A DNA stretch of 64,000 bases from Gammaproteobacteria bacterium UBA2679 (GTDB taxonomy: Bacteria > Pseudomonadota > Gammaproteobacteria > Pseudomonadales > Oleiphilaceae), in NCBI GenBank assembly GCA_002354735.1, contig DEMD01000010.1, forward strand, positions 186,001 through 250,000, in the 5' to 3' direction. Shown here in pieces: positions 61,591 through 64,000 of the stretch (position 1 is the first letter of the stretch; the number at the start of each line of letters is the position of its first letter). Below the pieces are notes generated by a model, which was not told the origin of the DNA, did no database searches, and worked only from the letters and a program-made list of their open reading frames with translations. The position numbers and the translations under genes were made by a program.

Positions 61591-62450
61591 GCTATCAGCA
61601 TGCCTACCACGCCGGCAACTTTGCAGATGTGCACAAGCACCTGCTGCTGTCCCGCGTGCTCGCCTATCTCAATCTGAAACCCGCCGGCTGGACCTGTTAC
61701 GAAACTCATGCTGGCGATGGCATGTACGACCTCGCCAGTGTCGAGGCGCTCAAGACGGGCGAGGCGGAAGCTGGCATAAAACGGCTGCTGAATGAGTCAG
61801 CTCGAGATCTCACTCTGCCTGAAGTCATGCAGACCTATGTCGACATTGTGCGCGCCCAGCTCGATCAGCAAAGATATCCGGGCTCACCAGGTATAGCGCT
61901 CGGCATGGCGCGCGAACAGGATGCGCAGGTGCTCTGTGAATTACATCCTGCCGCCTTCGCCGCCTTGCATGGCTGGGCGAGTTCGGCGCGACGGCATTCG
62001 GGTGCGCGCATCTCCGTGCACCAGCGGGACGGCTTCGAGGGTGTTGCAGCGCTCAGCCCCCCAGCTGGCGGACGAGGCGTGGTGTTGATCGACCCGAGCT
62101 ATGAGATCAAGGCCGATTACGAAACCATTCCGCTGTGGACCGCTGCCCTCTTGCAGCGCTGGCGAGGCGCTGTGGTCATGCAGTGGTATCCGATACTGGC
62201 GAAGGCAGGGCATGCTGAAATTCTGGCCACGATGAAAGCAGCCTTGCCACCGACGACGGGTGTCCGGCTCACCGTAGAGTGGTCTGCAACCGGTTCTGCC
62301 GGCATGCGGGGCGATCGAACACCGGGTATGTCCGGCAGCGGCATGGTCATCACCAATGCGCCGTGGACGCTCGCCGACGAGCTGGCGGGGATCAAGGACT
62401 GGTTGAACGAACACCTTTCAATTGTTCAGCGAATCGAGGTATCACCCTGA
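61584..62450 (+). CDS. rlmJ: 23S rRNA (adenine-2030-N6) methyltransferase
   Basis: RlmJ methylates A2030 of 23S rRNA. The 288-residue protein starts [20 protein letters not shown], the family's N-terminal signature, has the SAM-binding part with [12 protein letters not shown] and the catalytic D-P-x-Y as [13 protein letters not shown]. The GTG at 61584 overlaps trhO, suggesting coupled translation. It is followed by folM after 13 bases. Length is normal. Confidence 0.94.
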   Translation: MLSYQHAYHAGNFADVHKHLLLSRVLAYLNLKPAGWTCYETHAGDGMYDLASVEALKTGEAEAGIKRLLNESARDLTLPEVMQTYVDIVRAQLDQQRYPGSPGIALGMAREQDAQVLCELHPAAFAALHGWASSARRHSGARISVHQRDGFEGVAALSPPAGGRGVVLIDPSYEIKADYETIPLWTAALLQRWRGAVVMQWYPILAKAGHAEILATMKAALPPTTGVRLTVEWSATGSAGMRGDRTPGMSGSGMVITNAPWTLADELAGIKDWLNEHLSIVQRIEVSP

Positions 62451-62463
62451 GGTTCCTGTTGTC

Positions 62464-63186
62464 ATGAGTCTTGAGAAATCGGTTGTGGTCATCACCGGTG
62501 GTTCCCGCAGGGTAGGCCTGCATTGCGCCCGAACGCTTCGTCATCTCGGCTGTGAGGTGCACATCACCTATCGCAGTGATCGCCCCGATATCGATGTCTT
62601 GAGAACTGAAGGCGTCATCTGCCATCAGGTAGATTTCGAAGAGGATGACAGCCTGAATCGCTGGCTGGACTTCCTGCGAAAAGACGCACCGCCAATGCGC
62701 GCACTGGTGCATAATGCGTCGCTCTGGCTGCCTGACTCGGACCCGGCAACCGATTACCAGACCACCATCAGACGAATGAACCGGATTCACTGCGAGGCAC
62801 CATATCTGATGAACATGGCTGCTGCGGAACGTCTCAGGCTCGGTGGCAGTCCACTGAGCGATATCGTTCACATTACGGACTATGTGATTGAAAAGGGCAG
62901 CGATAATCATATTGCCTACGCTGCGAGCAAGGCTGCCCTTGATGGTATGACGAGAAGCTTTGCCAAGCGGTTTGCCCCGCTGATCAAGGTCAACAGTATC
63001 GCGCCGTCACTACTCATGTTCCAGGAGGACGACGACCTCGAGTACCGAAGGAAAACGCTGGCCAAGTCAGCGCTGGGCGTTGAACCGGGCCCCCAGGTCA
63101 TTGCCGACGCCCTCATTTATCTGCTGAACAATCGCTATATGACGGGACGCGTGATCGCACTCGACGGCGGCCGCAACATACGTTGA
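62464..63186 (+). CDS. folM: Dihydromonapterin reductase, SDR family
   Basis: FolM reduces dihydromonapterin to tetrahydromonapterin and can act on dihydrofolate. The 240-residue SDR protein has the glycine motif [18 protein letters not shown], where Arg-Arg fits NADPH use, and the catalytic Tyr-x-x-x-Lys as [14 protein letters not shown] chose the ATG at 62464 because the longer frame runs into rlmJ. It lies about 90 bases upstream of folE, so the two probably work in one pterin route, with FolE making dihydroneopterin triphosphate. Confidence 0.9.
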   Translation: MSLEKSVVVITGGSRRVGLHCARTLRHLGCEVHITYRSDRPDIDVLRTEGVICHQVDFEEDDSLNRWLDFLRKDAPPMRALVHNASLWLPDSDPATDYQTTIRRMNRIHCEAPYLMNMAAAERLRLGGSPLSDIVHITDYVIEKGSDNHIAYAASKAALDGMTRSFAKRFAPLIKVNSIAPSLLMFQEDDDLEYRRKTLAKSALGVEPGPQVIADALIYLLNNRYMTGRVIALDGGRNIR

Positions 63187-63277
63187 TGCGGGCTTTTTAG
63201 CCGCAGCTCATCAATATGCAGTCAATGATCAATCAATTATCCGCTGCGCAGGCAGTAACCTGAACCAGGAGCCTAGT

Positions 63278-63838
63278 ATGAGCGACACGCTTGCAGGACA
63301 TTACAAGAGTATTCTCGAACTTATTGGTGAAGACACCACGCGTGAGGGCCTGCGGGATACGCCGGCTCGTGCGGCCAAAGCCATGGAGTATCTCTGTAAG
63401 GGCTATAACGATACCCTCGCCCAAATTGTCAATAACGCGATCTTCGAATCCGATACCGAGGAAATGGTCGTGGTGAAAGACATCGAGCTGTACTCGCTGT
63501 GTGAACACCATCTGCTGCCGTTTATCGGGCGCTGCCACATTGCCTATATTCCGAATGGTAAGGTTCTGGGTCTGTCGAAGTTCGCCAGGATCGTGGATAT
63601 GTATGCTCGCCGCGCGCAGATCCAGGAGAATTTGACCAAGCAGATTGCGGAGGCGGTTGAGCAGGTCACAGGCGCCTACGGGGTGGGCGTAATCATCGAA
63701 GCCAAACATCTGTGCATGATGGCGCGTGGCGTAGAGAAGCAGAATAGTTCGATGATGTCATCGGTCATGCTCGGTAGCATTCGAACCAATCCGGCGACCA
63801 GGACCGAGTTTCTGACGCTGGTGAAGATGAATAAATAG
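63278..63838 (+). CDS. folE: GTP cyclohydrolase I
   Basis: FolE converts GTP to dihydroneopterin triphosphate, the first step of folate and monapterin synthesis. The 186-residue enzyme has [19 protein letters not shown], the zinc-binding Cys/His as [18 protein letters not shown], the later Cys in [12 protein letters not shown] and a usual C-terminus ending LTLVKMNK. A strong AGGAG lies eight bases before the ATG. It is not preceded by a riboswitch that I can recognise. Downstream is a hairpin that serves the opposite strand. Confidence 0.96.
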   Translation: MSDTLAGHYKSILELIGEDTTREGLRDTPARAAKAMEYLCKGYNDTLAQIVNNAIFESDTEEMVVVKDIELYSLCEHHLLPFIGRCHIAYIPNGKVLGLSKFARIVDMYARRAQIQENLTKQIAEAVEQVTGAYGVGVIIEAKHLCMMARGVEKQNSSMMSSVMLGSIRTNPATRTEFLTLVKMNK

Positions 63839-63842
63839 CAGC

Positions 63843-63867
63843 CGAAAAAAAGGGCGCTTAGCGCCCT
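63843..63867 (-). terminator. Terminator of the leftward gene at the window edge
   Basis: AGGGCGC (63851-63857) pairs with GCGCCCT (63861-63867) around TTA. On the minus strand seven T follow the stem, so it ends the leftward gene whose stop is at 63899. It may also limit folE read-through. Confidence 0.85.
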
Positions 63868-63898
63868 AACACCTGTTTGACTGGTTAATGCCTGAATA

Positions 63899-64000
63899 CT
63901 AGCGGTAGTACATACTGCCAAGATACGTAACTAACTCGGCGATATTCTTCTGGTCATCCGGGCATTGTGGAACGCAGATTCCACTCTTCTGATTGCCCTG
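63899..64000 (-). CDS. C-terminal fragment of a leftward gene, possibly a c-type cytochrome
   Basis: The last 33 codons read from the window edge are QGNQKSGICVPQCPDDQKN, then IAELVTYLGSMYYR and a stop. A C-terminal helix of the form N-I-A-E-L-V-x-Y-L is typical of cytochrome c proteins, but the haem motif CxxCH is not in the visible part; CVPQC occurs without a following His. The rest lies beyond the window. A good terminator follows the stop. Confidence 0.5.
   Translation of the reverse strand, partial: QGNQKSGICVPQCPDDQKNIAELVTYLGSMYYR

Noticed and set aside
1..64000. tRNA or rRNA genes
   Set aside because: No cloverleaf with conserved T-loop sequence or rRNA stretch was noticed by eye; a dedicated search was not possible.

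Overview
The window is chromosomal DNA from a Gram-negative, aerobic gammaproteobacterium, probably marine. The support is protein-level: SURF1/CtaA/CtaB cytochrome oxidase assembly genes, FolM/FolE, RlmJ, TrhO, QmcA/NfeD, several GGDEF/EAL proteins, an exosortase-type surface protein and a membrane-lipid modification cluster of the furan/cyclopropane fatty acid type. The genus cannot be named from the sequence alone. No rRNA, tRNA or CRISPR array was seen. Most of the window is moderately GC-rich with tightly packed genes, many overlapping by 1-11 bases.

Layout. 1-4.4 kb: end of a haem/cytochrome oxidase assembly operon (SURF1 fragment, thioredoxin-fold membrane protein, ctaA, ctaB) with a beta-lactamase-fold hydrolase overlapping ctaB. 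4.4-11.6 kb: unrelated single genes (SMP-30-like lactonase, a large lipoprotein of unknown function, an AstE/AspA-like zinc hydrolase, a tandem glutaredoxin/GST-N protein, a flavin reductase-like protein). 11.6-15.5 kb: a phospho-signalling locus (FHA protein divergent from PP2C phosphatase and Ser/Thr kinase). 15.5-21.5 kb: RNase II-type exoribonuclease, a putative periplasmic binding protein, and a cobT-cobS-cobC operon for late cobalamin assembly.

21.5-28.0 kb is an accessory region full of broken genes: a truncated Rpn/DUF4351 protein, two diverged direct repeats around an intact MntA/HepT toxin-antitoxin pair, the 3' end of a subtilase, an RTX fragment, a stand-alone lipoprotein-type Rhs-HNH toxin with a candidate immunity gene, a decayed IS3-family element and a frameshifted NYN-domain gene. 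Base composition falls sharply over the toxin and immunity genes.

28.0-35.7 kb: gamma-glutamyltransferase, TerB-like and DUF2971 proteins, haloalkane dehalogenase-like protein, Na+/Ca2+ exchanger and a GGDEF-EAL protein. 35.8-43.3 kb: lipid-modification cluster (chalcone isomerase-like and NTF2-like genes leftward; desaturase, FAD oxidoreductase, DUF1365, two CFA-type methyltransferases and DUF1295 rightward), arranged around a 57-base two-tier palindrome. A histidine kinase continues that operon and an OmpR-type regulator converges on it. 45.7-47.9 kb: zwf-pgl, which oxidises glucose-6-phosphate to 6-phosphogluconate. 48-57 kb: small membrane proteins, an HAE3/MMPL exporter, a PAS-GGDEF-EAL protein, an exosortase-type surface protein and a diguanylate cyclase. 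57-64 kb: NfeD, QmcA-like, Atm1-like ABC exporter, trhO, rlmJ, folM, folE, and the tail of a leftward gene that may encode a cytochrome c.
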